A stretch of 44,429 nt of DNA from assembly GCA_014376785.1 (NCBI GenBank), contig JACMQW010000092.1, positions 1-44,429 on the forward strand, written 5' to 3'. The position numbers and the translations under genes were made by a program. The notes under the pieces are model-generated. The model was not told the origin of the DNA. It ran no database searches and saw only the letters and a list, made by a program, of their open reading frames with translations. The first letter of the stretch is position 1. Each line of letters starts with the position of its first letter. Positions 24,916 to 32,833 of the stretch are shown one piece after another. The DNA comes from Oligoflexia bacterium. GTDB taxonomy: Bacteria > Bdellovibrionota > UBA1018.

Positions 24916-26769
24916 ATGCGGTTAGCGGCGAATGATGCACGGGCTTTCGTATTCGGCCCGGCCGAACTTGCGGGCCTGGTGGTCGAACAGTTTCTGGCAC
25001 TGGGCTTTCGTGCTGAACGCGCCCGTACGCCTTTAAACGAAGAAGAGCTTTTTTCCTGGCTGGAAGCCCACCGTTCGGAAGCTTCGACGTTTGTTCACCC
25101 CGGGCTGTCCTTCTGGGCCGACCGGCCAGAGTTTCCTCAGTTGGTGAGCGCTTCAGGCTTTTTTCCGATTTGTCCAAGCCCCAGACTGCTGAGCCTCTGC
25201 CTGAATAAGCTGAACGTGATTTTAGAGGCGGAAGCAGCGGGCATCCCCCATTTGGCGATTTCGACGGATCCCCTTTCCAGTGTGCGCGAAATCGAAGCGG
25301 CGATGGCTGAAACGGGTGAGCGCTATCCGGTTTTGTTAAAGTCGATGAAGGCTGCCCAGGGACATGGAATTCTTCTGGTGGCGAACGAAGTCGAACTTCG
25401 TGAATTCGCGCCTCTTTGGTTTGAGCAGCTCAGTCGCCGATACTCTGAAGCGAGTGTTTTGATTGAGAGGTGTCTCCCTTCAGCGAGACATGTGCTGGTT
25501 CCTTTCGCGGCTAATTTTGGCCGCTTTTTAGAAGTTTTTCCGATTTTAGATGCCTCTTTGCAAAGTCGCTGGCGGAGAATGCTGCAATTTATACCAGCGG
25601 TAGGATTGTCTCTCGAAGCTGCAAAAACCATTCGTGCCGAAGTGGTCGCTTGGGTAAATCACTTAGAATACTCAGGGTTTGGTTCTCTGGAGTTTTTAGT
25701 TGATGGCGACCGGGTCTATCTAATCGATGCCTGCGCCCGAATGAACGCGGATTTCCCACTTTGGGAGGGGCTGACCGGCGCGCGGTCGGTCGAGTGGCAG
25801 CTTGCAGCCCTCGGTCAGTTACCCGTCCCGAAATCGTCCCCGTCAGACGCTGAAACGCACCTCTTTGGTGCGGGGATCGCGATGAGGATTTACGCAGAAG
25901 ACCCCATCCGAAGCCTTCCGTGTCCGGGGCTGATTCGAGAGCTCACGCCGCCTTTCAAAAATGAAAGCGAGGAGCATTCGGTGCGTTGGTTGACTCGCTA
26001 TGCAGAGGGCGAAGAGGTGCTCTGGACCTCGAACGGAGTGATCGGCGAGCTTTTTGTGCTTGCGAAGTCGAGGCAGGAATCGCTCCGGATTTCTGCAGAA
26101 TCTTTATCCGACCTGTGGATCGCGGGGAGTTTGCAGACGAACCAGAGGTTTTTGCTGGAGCATCTGGAGCATCCCTTCGTTCGTGAAAACCTCATTCATG
26201 CTGGGTTCACAGACGAGGATTTCGTGCCGGAGTCCGCGCCGAGGGCCGAGTTGCTGAATCTGCTGGCGGCTTTAGCGGACGAGTTATTCGGTGGGGGGGG
26301 CGTGCGCTGGGTGGCGAATGGGCGGTGGATGACTCCCGAATCTTCGGCCGGTGAATGGGTTGAAAAGCGTGATTTCATTTCCGCTCAGGGTCGACCCGGT
26401 GTTTCGGGTCGGGTGATCTGGAAGTCTGAGGAAATGCGCGTGCTTTTCGAACCCATGGCCGATGATCGATGGCTCGTTCACTTCGGGGCGTGGTCGATCT
26501 CCATCCGACGAGTGCGTCCGGAAAGTCAGGCGAATTCGGCGACAAAACTTCGAAAAATTCTGGCCCTCGCGCCAGGCCGGATTCATGGACTCCTTTGTCA
26601 GCCAGGGGATGTTTTGGAGCCCCGCGCTCGCGCCTGTCTCTTAGAGTCGCTCGGCGATCTCATCCCTCACTCGGTCCCCGTCCGAGTCAGGCTGCTCGAG
26701 TGGAAAGTGGCGCCGGACGACATCGTAGATGCCGGACACGAACTTGCCCTCCTCGAAATTCTCGGTTAG
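24916..26769 (+). CDS. Degenerate acyl-CoA/pyruvate carboxylase alpha-subunit-like protein (biotin carboxylase fold, altered catalytic and biotin sites)
   Basis: The 617-residue product has the layout of a biotin-dependent carboxylase alpha chain: N-terminal Rossmann-like part, ATP-grasp core (about 100-300), biotin-carboxylase C-terminal domain (GIAMRIYAEDPIRSLPCPG, about 320-338), a middle region, and a terminal biotinyl-like fold (about 547-617). Many signatures are altered. The Gly-rich loop reads KSMKAAQGHGI (142-152) in place of GGGGKGM. The catalytic block reads LIDACARMNADF (269-280) in place of FIEMNTRLQVEH: equivalents of E. coli AccC Glu288, Asn290 and Glu296 are Asp271, Cys273 and Asp279, while Glu276 and Arg292 are kept as Glu259 and Arg275. 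The E-A-M-K-M biotin site reads ESLGD (577-581), so the biotinyl Lys is missing. It is likely a repurposed ATP-grasp or pseudoenzyme. The ATG is preferred over a TTG six bases upstream. Confidence 0.8.
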   Translation: MRLAANDARAFVFGPAELAGLVVEQFLALGFRAERARTPLNEEELFSWLEAHRSEASTFVHPGLSFWADRPEFPQLVSASGFFPICPSPRLLSLCLNKLNVILEAEAAGIPHLAISTDPLSSVREIEAAMAETGERYPVLLKSMKAAQGHGILLVANEVELREFAPLWFEQLSRRYSEASVLIERCLPSARHVLVPFAANFGRFLEVFPILDASLQSRWRRMLQFIPAVGLSLEAAKTIRAEVVAWVNHLEYSGFGSLEFLVDGDRVYLIDACARMNADFPLWEGLTGARSVEWQLAALGQLPVPKSSPSDAETHLFGAGIAMRIYAEDPIRSLPCPGLIRELTPPFKNESEEHSVRWLTRYAEGEEVLWTSNGVIGELFVLAKSRQESLRISAESLSDLWIAGSLQTNQRFLLEHLEHPFVRENLIHAGFTDEDFVPESAPRAELLNLLAALADELFGGGGVRWVANGRWMTPESSAGEWVEKRDFISAQGRPGVSGRVIWKSEEMRVLFEPMADDRWLVHFGAWSISIRRVRPESQANSATKLRKILALAPGRIHGLLCQPGDVLEPRARACLLESLGDLIPHSVPVRVRLLEWKVAPDDIVDAGHELALLEILG

Positions 26770-26781
26770 TTTCGGCTCATT

Positions 26782-27084
26782 ATGGCGACTTATAAAAGAT
26801 CCATCCCTATTCCAGGCAAAACGTCGGCAGAGATTTACGACCGAATTTCTAAGGCGATTTCGAAGTTCCAAGAGAATGATTCGGGGAAATTTGGAAAGTT
26901 CGACATCACCACAGATGCCGCTTCAAAATCCGTAAAACTCGAATCCTCCCATGTGACGGCCGATCTCCAGTGCATGGATGGGGAAGTGCAGCTTGCAGGG
27001 AAACTTTCCTTTCTCGCTTCCGCCTTTAAGTCGAAGATCGACAGCGGCATCAATGACTGGGTCGCGAAAGCCTTCCAATCCTAA
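26782..27084 (+). CDS. Small protein, weakly similar to the polyhydroxyalkanoate-system family
   Basis: The 100-residue product begins 12 bases after the carboxylase-like gene and lacks a signal peptide. The first third reads like an amphipathic helix (SAEIYDRISKAISKFQE). The second half (LQCMDGEVQLAGKLSFLASA, FKSKIDSGINDWVAKAF) resembles the ending of putative polyhydroxyalkanoic acid system proteins, where a D-G turn and a GFL-x-x-x-F-x-x-x-I pattern close a small alpha/beta fold. The match is loose, so I treat the function as unknown. Sequence-wise it is a plausible ligand-binding or lipid-associated small protein. The short spacing suggests co-transcription with the carboxylase-like protein. 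Confidence 0.75.
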   Translation: MATYKRSIPIPGKTSAEIYDRISKAISKFQENDSGKFGKFDITTDAASKSVKLESSHVTADLQCMDGEVQLAGKLSFLASAFKSKIDSGINDWVAKAFQS

Positions 27085-27149
27085 CTGGAGCGGATTTTCC
27101 GAAAAAAAATCAGTGGTTTAACGAAAATAAGTTCGCCGGGACGGAGTTT

Positions 27150-27166
27150 CTGGAGTTAGACTCCAG
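27150..27166 (+). promoter_or_regulatory. Hairpin immediately before the start codon of the 27170 gene
   Basis: CTGGAGT (27150-27156) and ACTCCAG (27160-27166) form a perfect seven-base-pair stem with a three-base loop, ending three bases before the ATG. One GGAG (27152-27155) is buried in the stem; a second GGAG (27143-27146) lies just upstream. If the stem folds, the upstream GGAG would have an effective spacing of about six bases. It may gate or tune translation; this is inference. Confidence 0.5.
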
Positions 27167-27169
27167 CCA

Positions 27170-27613
27170 ATGACTCGGAAAGAAAACGTCAAAGTCCTTT
27201 GTAAGAGCATCGTCACCCGACTTGAAAATAACAAGTCGATCGCCTTCCCGCCGCGCTTACGGTCGGTTGTCGGAGATGAAGTGTACGGGCTCATCAGTCC
27301 CTACATCATGACCGATGAAGATCTCCGTGAGAAAGCCCTCGTAAAAATGGGGCAAAGCATGGAAAAACTCGCTGAAACGAATTTCACTGAATCGGAAGCG
27401 TTCAAAACAGTGAAAAAGATGATTCGCGAAGGTTTCGGAGATGACGAGCTGAACGGCTTTTATTTCTTGAAGCCCCTGAAGTCTATCTCGGGAATGATCG
27501 TGAGTTACCTGATGCGTTCCCACAGCATCGATGAAGTTTATGAAACGGACGAGGATCTTGAAAAAATGATCGTCGAGATCGTGAAGACCTTTAATCCGGA
27601 ACATGCCCACTAA
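27170..27613 (+). CDS. Conserved-looking helical protein of unknown function
   Basis: The product has 147 residues, is strongly charged and mostly helical, with no signal peptide, membrane segment or Cys pair suggesting metal binding. It contains KKMIREGFGDDELNGFYFL and the acidic ending YETDEDLEKMIVEIVKTF. The ending vaguely recalls short DUF507-type proteins, but the segment order differs and I do not assign it. It lies 85 bases after the preceding small gene, has its own structured leader (hairpin just before the ATG), and ends about 40 bases before a strong terminator, so it may be a separate transcription unit or the last gene of the 24916 group. Function unknown. Confidence 0.75.
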   Translation: MTRKENVKVLCKSIVTRLENNKSIAFPPRLRSVVGDEVYGLISPYIMTDEDLREKALVKMGQSMEKLAETNFTESEAFKTVKKMIREGFGDDELNGFYFLKPLKSISGMIVSYLMRSHSIDEVYETDEDLEKMIVEIVKTFNPEHAH

Positions 27614-27649
27614 TTTCGGAAACCGTTTCCAGGAATTTTTCGGTAGTTT

Positions 27650-27695
27650 GAAAAGAAAAACCCCAGGGTCGAGTGACTCTGGGGTTTTTCTTTTC
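27650..27695. terminator. Strong bidirectional intrinsic terminator
   Basis: A 21-bp stem with one G-T pair (27650-27670 with 27675-27695) and a GAGT loop. The inner part is ACCCCAGGGTC/GACTCTGGGGT, and flanking GAAAAGAAAA and TTTTCTTTTC give A/T tracts on both strands. It closes the plus-strand group ending at 27613. Confidence 0.9.
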
Positions 27696-27856
27696 TACGG
27701 ACTCCACCGGCCTCAACCAACATAGTTAAAAGAGTTTAACAGATTGACACTGTCTAAACTATAGGCGCCAAATTTGGGCATTTGTTTCGGATTTTTCGAA
27801 TTATAATTAAAAAAATCTCTTAATTTCATAGACTTGAGAATAGTTAAAAATAATGA
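27696..27856. other. AT-rich gene-free stretch with palindromes
   Basis: This stretch is clearly more AT-rich than its surroundings. It holds GTTAAA AGAG TTTAAC (27725-27740), an overlapping imperfect dyad AGTTTAACAG...CTGTCTAAACT (27733-27760) with a TTGACA in its middle (27744-27749), an isolated TATAAT (27802-27807), and the direct repeat ATAGTTAAAA near 27723 and 27840. The TTGACA has no -10 box at a normal distance. It looks like a regulatory region for the small membrane protein gene, with possible repressor sites. Confidence 0.4.
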
Positions 27857-28075
27857 ATGATTCGGCCCTGGGCTTGCAGAGTCAATCATGTGCGCCGTCA
27901 GTTCACCTTCATTCTCGTGATCACCGTTCTGCTTCTTGCCCTGGCGATTGCGGGGCAGGGCGGCCGCCCATCGGGATCGATTCTGACGCGCGCAACTCCG
28001 GTCGAAAAAGACCCAAACGACCAAAACCGACAACCAGCGTCATTCACCATCGAGCCTGTAACCGGGAATGAATGA
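27857..28075 (+). CDS. Small single-pass membrane protein
   Basis: The ORF encodes 72 residues; a GTG at 27890 would give 61 and place the basic residues (RRQ) directly before the membrane helix FTFILVITVLLLALAIAG. The C-terminal 40 residues are polar and Pro/Asn/Gln-rich (VEKDPNDQNRQPASFTIEPV) and likely lie outside the cytoplasm. Codon use resembles neighbouring genes, favouring a real gene, but neither start has a clear ribosome binding site. The upstream AT-rich region holds possible operator sites. It is followed by a good promoter for the lytic transglycosylase gene, so it is separately transcribed. Function unknown. Confidence 0.5.
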   Translation: MIRPWACRVNHVRRQFTFILVITVLLLALAIAGQGGRPSGSILTRATPVEKDPNDQNRQPASFTIEPVTGNE

Positions 28076-28090
28076 AAAGGCCTGCTCAGC

Positions 28091-28119
28091 TTGACCCATC
28101 CTCCTGGCAGCCCTAAAAT
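28091..28119 (+). promoter_or_regulatory. Sigma70-type promoter for the lytic transglycosylase gene
   Basis: TTGACC (28091-28096) and TAAAAT (28114-28119) are separated by exactly 17 bases; each matches five of six consensus positions. Initiation near 28126 would leave a leader of about 110 bases containing a small inverted repeat, ACGTTC...GAACGT (28140-28156). Confidence 0.65.
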
Positions 28120-28236
28120 GGAGACTTAGGATCCTCTGAACGTTCAAGACGAACGTCACTACGATTCAAAGGATTGGATTCACAGGCTTTTTTCTGTCTT
28201 TTAGGCGGATAGGGCTTACCAGTAGGGGATGACTCG

Positions 28237-29898
28237 ATGATTTTACCGATCCACTCACACCGGGCTGCTTGCCGGCTCGCGTCACTCATTTTAGCTGCTC
28301 TCGTCGCCACCAGCTGCGCTTCCGCACCGAAAAAAGTTCCAGGAACCGGGGATGGACGTGAGTCTCCCGCGGTGGAAAGAGCGGACACGAGCGAAAAATC
28401 AGAGAAAGAATTCTCTGCGAGAGCAACGGCTCCCGCTACTCAATCCGTCGTAAAGCCGAATGAGATCGTGATTCGTGGAGTGAAGCTTCAGAACGTCGAT
28501 TTCGATTATCCGGTGACCGTGAATTCGGCGGTAGAAAAGTGGATCGATTATTTCACCGGTCGGGGGCGTCGCTACATGACGCTTTACCTCGAGCGGTCAG
28601 AGCACTTCATCCCGTTCATTCGTCCATTGCTTCGCCAGTATAATTTACCAGAAGACCTCGTTTATCTGGCCATGATCGAGAGCGGATTTAACAACCACGC
28701 GCGTTCGAGCGCGAAAGCGGTCGGTCCTTGGCAATTTATTTCTGCAACCGGTAAGCGATACGGTCTCTCCGTAAATTGGTGGGTCGATGAAAGACGCGAC
28801 ACACGAAAATCGTCTCTTTCCGCTGCTCAGTATTTGAAGGATTTGCATGAGATGTTCAACTCATGGGAACTCGCGGCTGCGGCTTATAACTCCGGCGAAG
28901 CAAAAATTGCCCGAGCGATCCGACGTTATGGGACGGACGATTTTTGGGCGTTGGCTCGGCATCGATTCTTAAGGCCGGAAACTCGGGACTACGTTCCTAA
29001 AATTATGGCGGCTGCGATCATCGGAAAGAATCGCACTCAGTTTGGATTCCCCGCATCGCAAATTAAAGCCGGAAAAGGCGAAGCGATTGCTCCCGATGGC
29101 GAGCTTGTAAAGTTAGAATCCGATACGAACCAATCTGCCGGATCTGCTCAGAAGGAAGCTCTCGAGAGCGTTCTGAAGGGTGAGTTTTACGAAACGGCTT
29201 CGAGTGAAGAAATCGGCCAAGACGAATTGGAAGGTGAGCTCGTGCCAGCATCCATGGAAGTAGCGGAAGCAAAGGATGCTAAAGGGAACCCAACCGAGAA
29301 ACTCGCTCTCGCTAAATCTGTCCCGACCCCTCACGTGAATAAAAAGGGTGAGCTGATGGGAGAGGAACTCGTCGATTTCGAAGTGCAGTCTCCGGCGGAT
29401 CTTTTGAAAATTTCGCGTGCGGCCGGACTTTCTTACCACACGGTGAAGAGCCTGAATCCCGAGCTGCTTCGGTGGTGCACGCCTCCGAATATGGGGACGT
29501 ATCGAATCAAGCTTCCGAGCTCTTCGAAGGACCGATTCCTCACGAATTACAACGATTCGAAATTCCAAAAACGCGTGGAATTTCTCGCTTACCGCGTCCG
29601 CAAGGGTCAGTCGCTGAAATCCGTTGCTTCGGGTTTCGGGATCAAGGTCGATCCGCTTGCTGATTTAAACGGAGTGTCTTCCGGCGCTATGCTTCACAAA
29701 GGGATGTTGATTCGCCTACCGATGCCCGCAGATGGAGGACGAAGTTTAACGTCGCTCGAAGTGCGGGATCCGCCGGAGCGTCGCTCCTCTCGGAAGCGCG
29801 TGAAGCGTCGGGTGACTCATTACCGCAAGCGAGCACAAGTTTCCCGCGTTTCCATGCGTGAGCGCATGAAGAATCGTCGGACCGCTTCTTACGAGTAG
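28237..29898 (+). CDS. mltD: MltD-like membrane-bound lytic murein transglycosylase lipoprotein
   Basis: Peptidoglycan-cleaving enzyme that forms 1,6-anhydro-MurNAc ends. The 553-residue protein has a lipoprotein signal peptide (ILAALVATSC, lipid-accepting Cys27) and a disordered Ser/Lys-rich spacer to about 70. A family-1 SLT domain follows, with catalytic Glu148 in AMIESGFNNHARSSAKAVGP, then the conserved WQFISATGKRYGL and LAAAAYNSGEAKIARAIRRY. Two LysM-like regions follow, SPADLLKISRAAGLSYHTVK (about 386 onward) and VRKGQSLKSVASGFGIK (about 452 onward). The C-terminus is very basic (RSSRKRVKRRVTHYRKRAQ), unusual for MltD, and could bind anionic polymers. AGGGG lies nine bases before the ATG. 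The -3 to -1 residues of the lipobox are A-T-S rather than the classical L-A-G, so lipidation is likely but not certain. It acts in the periplasm, probably at the outer membrane. Confidence 0.9.
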   Translation: MILPIHSHRAACRLASLILAALVATSCASAPKKVPGTGDGRESPAVERADTSEKSEKEFSARATAPATQSVVKPNEIVIRGVKLQNVDFDYPVTVNSAVEKWIDYFTGRGRRYMTLYLERSEHFIPFIRPLLRQYNLPEDLVYLAMIESGFNNHARSSAKAVGPWQFISATGKRYGLSVNWWVDERRDTRKSSLSAAQYLKDLHEMFNSWELAAAAYNSGEAKIARAIRRYGTDDFWALARHRFLRPETRDYVPKIMAAAIIGKNRTQFGFPASQIKAGKGEAIAPDGELVKLESDTNQSAGSAQKEALESVLKGEFYETASSEEIGQDELEGELVPASMEVAEAKDAKGNPTEKLALAKSVPTPHVNKKGELMGEELVDFEVQSPADLLKISRAAGLSYHTVKSLNPELLRWCTPPNMGTYRIKLPSSSKDRFLTNYNDSKFQKRVEFLAYRVRKGQSLKSVASGFGIKVDPLADLNGVSSGAMLHKGMLIRLPMPADGGRSLTSLEVRDPPERRSSRKRVKRRVTHYRKRAQVSRVSMRERMKNRRTASYE

Positions 29899-29934
29899 GC
29901 GCGGTCTTAGGTTCGTTTCGCTGGAGGAAAAACC

Positions 29935-31377
29935 TTACGGCCAGTCTGCGGGGGCAGAACACGTTCCCATGTTCAACCCTGTGCCATCGTCTAAGTAAGA
30001 CCAGGTCGGGTTTGTTGTTGTATTGCATTGGCTTGAACGTCCGCGTTTATCGCACATTTCGTCGGATGCGGGAGTCCTTAGGGTGAAACCCAAAGGACAT
30101 TTGGATTTAAATCCAAGGACGCAGCCGCCTGATCCGCTCGGATCCGGAACGAAGTGGTTTGCGGTGTCGCAAGTGGTTTGGGTGTGGAGATCAGGTTTAG
30201 CGGCTTTCTGAGGACGGCAGCAGTCACCAAAAACCTGGGTACCTGTCGAATTATAGCACCGAACTTCTGCTTTAGTCGTGCGGGTATTGCCTCTGCCTGT
30301 CTCATTTCCGGAAGCATCGTAAGTTTTTAACCACTTAAATTCCCCTGTGAAATGCTGGCATCCACCGGCGACGTTCGACATGCTTTCGCCAGGCGCCGTA
30401 CAACTCACCCGAGCATAATCGTTATCGGGACTACCGTGGTCCTCTTCATACACCCTTCGGCAACAAGTCGCGGAACCATCCGTCTGCGTCGTGGTTGGGA
30501 AATATCCCGTTCCACAAACCGAAGCTGCTGTGCATGCGCGAGTAGTAGGATCGAGGTGTTCTCCCTCCGGACAGGGGAACGGATTTCCATCGAGCGTGCC
30601 CGCATAGTGAGTATTCGGGTCCGCACAAATGGCGTCGCCCACTTTGTGCGTTCCTACCGGATTAACATAAGTACCGATGGTAACCTGGGGCGGGGTGCAA
30701 GTGACTTGCCGACAATCGCCACCGACTAAAACGGAATTATTATCGCAGCTTCCTTCCGAAGTGGAGCAAGACGTAAGATCGAACGTCGTTGCGTCCATCG
30801 TGATGGCGATGGGAATCTGAAACTCTTTCGCGAAATTATCGCCACCGACGTTCGTTTCGCCACTGCCCGCGACGGAGGTTTCTCCCAGTCGAACTTTCGT
30901 CATCGGAATGTGTAAGTTAGTGTTCTGAGTAATTTTTCCACCGGAAGGTGCAGTGGCCGGGCCCACTCTCTCCAAATGAATTTGCCCAATTTTCAGAACC
31001 CGGCCAGGAAGCTCTCCGTCGCTCGTGGCGATTCGTTCGGTGTTCCCCGGAGTCGTTGAAATTCCATTCAAATGACCGAGCACTTTCCAGTCATAAGCGG
31101 AAGGTGCGGATCCCACCGGCGGTTTCGCAGTGAAATTATTATAAGGTCCGAAACCTCCCATGATCGCCCGGCAATTTTCAGTACTTTGGAGATACCCTGT
31201 CATCATGCTTTTGAAAGCGTTGCGGTCGACGATGGACGACACATTTCGCGCCGCTTTACCTTGATTCGCCATCATGGTGGCCATCCCGAGACCGAGCGCC
31301 GCCATCAAGCCGGCGACGATGATCACCTCGAGAAGGGTAAATCCAGATGTTGATTTTAGGTTGAAAGACGAATTCAT
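29935..31377 (-). CDS. Type IV prepilin-like protein with Cys-rich ectodomain
   Basis: Prepilin N-terminus: leader MNSSFNLKSTSG, cleavage at Gly12-Phe13, then FTLLEVIIVAGLMAALGLGM with Glu17 at mature position +5, as needed for prepilin peptidase processing and filament assembly. At 480 residues it is far larger than a major pilin. The region after residue 210 contains nearly all of its 22 Cys, including CCRR and CCRP pairs and TC, SC and GC repeats separated by Gly/Thr/Asn-rich loops, which suggests a disulfide-knotted module carried on a pilus or pseudopilus tip. GGAG lies eight bases upstream of the ATG. No pilus machinery gene is adjacent. The 3' end faces the transglycosylase gene with only 36 bases between. 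Likely a minor pilin acting as adhesin; the ligand is unknown. Confidence 0.85.
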   Translation of the reverse strand: MNSSFNLKSTSGFTLLEVIIVAGLMAALGLGMATMMANQGKAARNVSSIVDRNAFKSMMTGYLQSTENCRAIMGGFGPYNNFTAKPPVGSAPSAYDWKVLGHLNGISTTPGNTERIATSDGELPGRVLKIGQIHLERVGPATAPSGGKITQNTNLHIPMTKVRLGETSVAGSGETNVGGDNFAKEFQIPIAITMDATTFDLTSCSTSEGSCDNNSVLVGGDCRQVTCTPPQVTIGTYVNPVGTHKVGDAICADPNTHYAGTLDGNPFPCPEGEHLDPTTRACTAASVCGTGYFPTTTQTDGSATCCRRVYEEDHGSPDNDYARVSCTAPGESMSNVAGGCQHFTGEFKWLKTYDASGNETGRGNTRTTKAEVRCYNSTGTQVFGDCCRPQKAAKPDLHTQTTCDTANHFVPDPSGSGGCVLGFKSKCPLGFTLRTPASDEMCDKRGRSSQCNTTTNPTWSYLDDGTGLNMGTCSAPADWP

Positions 31378-31581
31378 AAACAGGCTCCAATTCTCAATAT
31401 AATCGGTTTATGAATTACAATCTAGAGTGTCAAATCTGACCCGAAAGCGAAAAATCCAGCGAGAATGCCAGCAAATTGGCACTCATTATGGGTGATTTTA
31501 CAGACGCGAGTCGCTCTTATTTTAAAACGATTCTGTAAGGCTTTCCTTGTGACCGTGTGGTTTCGCTATTAAAACAGGGGA
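31378..31581. promoter_or_regulatory. Divergent intergenic region, prepilin and aspartokinase
   Basis: Read toward the prepilin there is a TTGACA (about 31420-31425) followed after 17 bases by a poor -10 (TAAACC). Toward lysC no clear pair is seen. Between them lies the dyad TGCCA...TGGCA (31466-31470, 31477-31481), nested in AATG...CATT, a possible operator. Confidence 0.35.
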
Positions 31582-32799
31582 ATGGCACTCGTTGTGGTTA
31601 AGTTCGGAGGAACATCGGTCGGCACCCCGGAGAGAATTCGGTCCGTGGCGGCCCGCATCCGCGAATCGCGCGAGAAAGGTGAGCAGTTAGTGGTCGTGGT
31701 ATCTGCCATGGGCGGAACGACCGATGAGCTGCTGTCACTTGCCCACCGCGTTTCCTCCGAACCTCCTTCGCGTGAAGTGGATATGCTCCTCAGTGCAGGA
31801 GAACGAATTTCGATGGCGCTGCTATCGATGGCTCTTTCGGATTTGGGCGTCCGTGCTTATTCTTTCACGGGTTCGCAAAGTGGAATCATCACCACTGCTC
31901 AGCATCGTCGGGCGCGAATCGAGCGCATCCTGGGAGACCGCATTCGAAAAGCCCTGGCCGAAAATGCGGTGGTGATCGTTGCAGGATTCCAGGGGATGAG
32001 CGTCGATAAGGAAATCACGACGCTTGGTCGGGGAGGCAGTGATACGACGGCGGTGGCCCTGGCCGCCGCCCTAGGCGCAGCACGTTGTGACATCTTTACC
32101 GATGTGGATGGAGTTTATTCCGCAGATCCACGGATCGTTCCGAAAGCGAAATTGCTGAAAAAAGTTGGATTCGATCCCATGGTCGAACTCGCCCAACGAG
32201 GGGCCGGCGTGCTTCACGCCCGAAGCGTCGAACTTGCACAAAAATATCAAGTCCCCCTCTGGGTGCGTAACAGTCTAAAGCCCGGCGATTCGGGAGGAAC
32301 GGAAATTATGAATTCACATCCGGGTATGGAAGAGACGGAAGTCACGGGAATCACCCATGACGAGGAGAAACTGCTGGTAGTGATTGAATTAATGCGACCC
32401 TCCGCAGCGAGTGCCGTGTGGGACACCGCGACGACTGCCGGACTGCACCTCCTCGCGCCGGATTTCTTTGAAAGCACACTTCGTTTCTTCATCGATCGTG
32501 ACGCGCTCCCTGAGTGGAAAAAAGCGTGTCATTCTCTCGCCCTCGGCGAATTTTTACGCGCGGCCGAATTTCACGAAAATCTCATTCCGGTTTCGCTGGT
32601 CGGTAGCCGGCTCACTCAAGACGGTAGAATCCTGTCTAAAACCTTCGAAATCCTTGAACAAAACGGTATCTCCGTTACGATGGGGCAGGCGTCGAGTCTC
32701 GTCATCACTTTGGCGGTTCCGACCCTCCGAGCAGTCGATAGCGTGAGAGCGCTCCACGAATTTTTTTGTGAGGGAACCGAGCTCCGCTCCCCTTCATGA
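31582..32799 (+). CDS. lysC: Aspartate kinase
   Basis: First step of the aspartate family pathway (lysine or diaminopimelate, threonine, methionine): ATP-dependent phosphorylation of L-aspartate. The 405-residue protein has the kinase core with VVKFGGTSVG (5-14), the AGERIS substrate motif, LGRGGSDTTAVALAAALGA and the nucleotide-site block DIFTDVDGVYSADPR. Two regulatory ACT-type domains follow from about 265, with the second ending in NGISVTMGQASSLVITLAV. Sequence in the first ACT domain is divergent, so feedback specificity cannot be predicted. GGGGA abuts the ATG. The next gene begins 34 bases downstream and likely shares the transcript. Since diaminopimelate is a peptidoglycan component, this gene supplies the envelope-enzyme-rich setting around it, but physical linkage to those genes is only by proximity. 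Confidence 0.93.
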   Translation: MALVVVKFGGTSVGTPERIRSVAARIRESREKGEQLVVVVSAMGGTTDELLSLAHRVSSEPPSREVDMLLSAGERISMALLSMALSDLGVRAYSFTGSQSGIITTAQHRRARIERILGDRIRKALAENAVVIVAGFQGMSVDKEITTLGRGGSDTTAVALAAALGAARCDIFTDVDGVYSADPRIVPKAKLLKKVGFDPMVELAQRGAGVLHARSVELAQKYQVPLWVRNSLKPGDSGGTEIMNSHPGMEETEVTGITHDEEKLLVVIELMRPSAASAVWDTATTAGLHLLAPDFFESTLRFFIDRDALPEWKKACHSLALGEFLRAAEFHENLIPVSLVGSRLTQDGRILSKTFEILEQNGISVTMGQASSLVITLAVPTLRAVDSVRALHEFFCEGTELRSPS

Positions 32800-32833
32800 C
32801 GATTTAAAAACCTGATTTGAAACGGATGATGAA

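Noticed and set aside
24886-25177. Upstream extension of the Rsm22-like ORF to an ATG at 25177
   Set aside because: The extra residues are Arg/Pro-rich antisense of the carboxylase-like gene; starts with better signals lie at 24865 and 24886.
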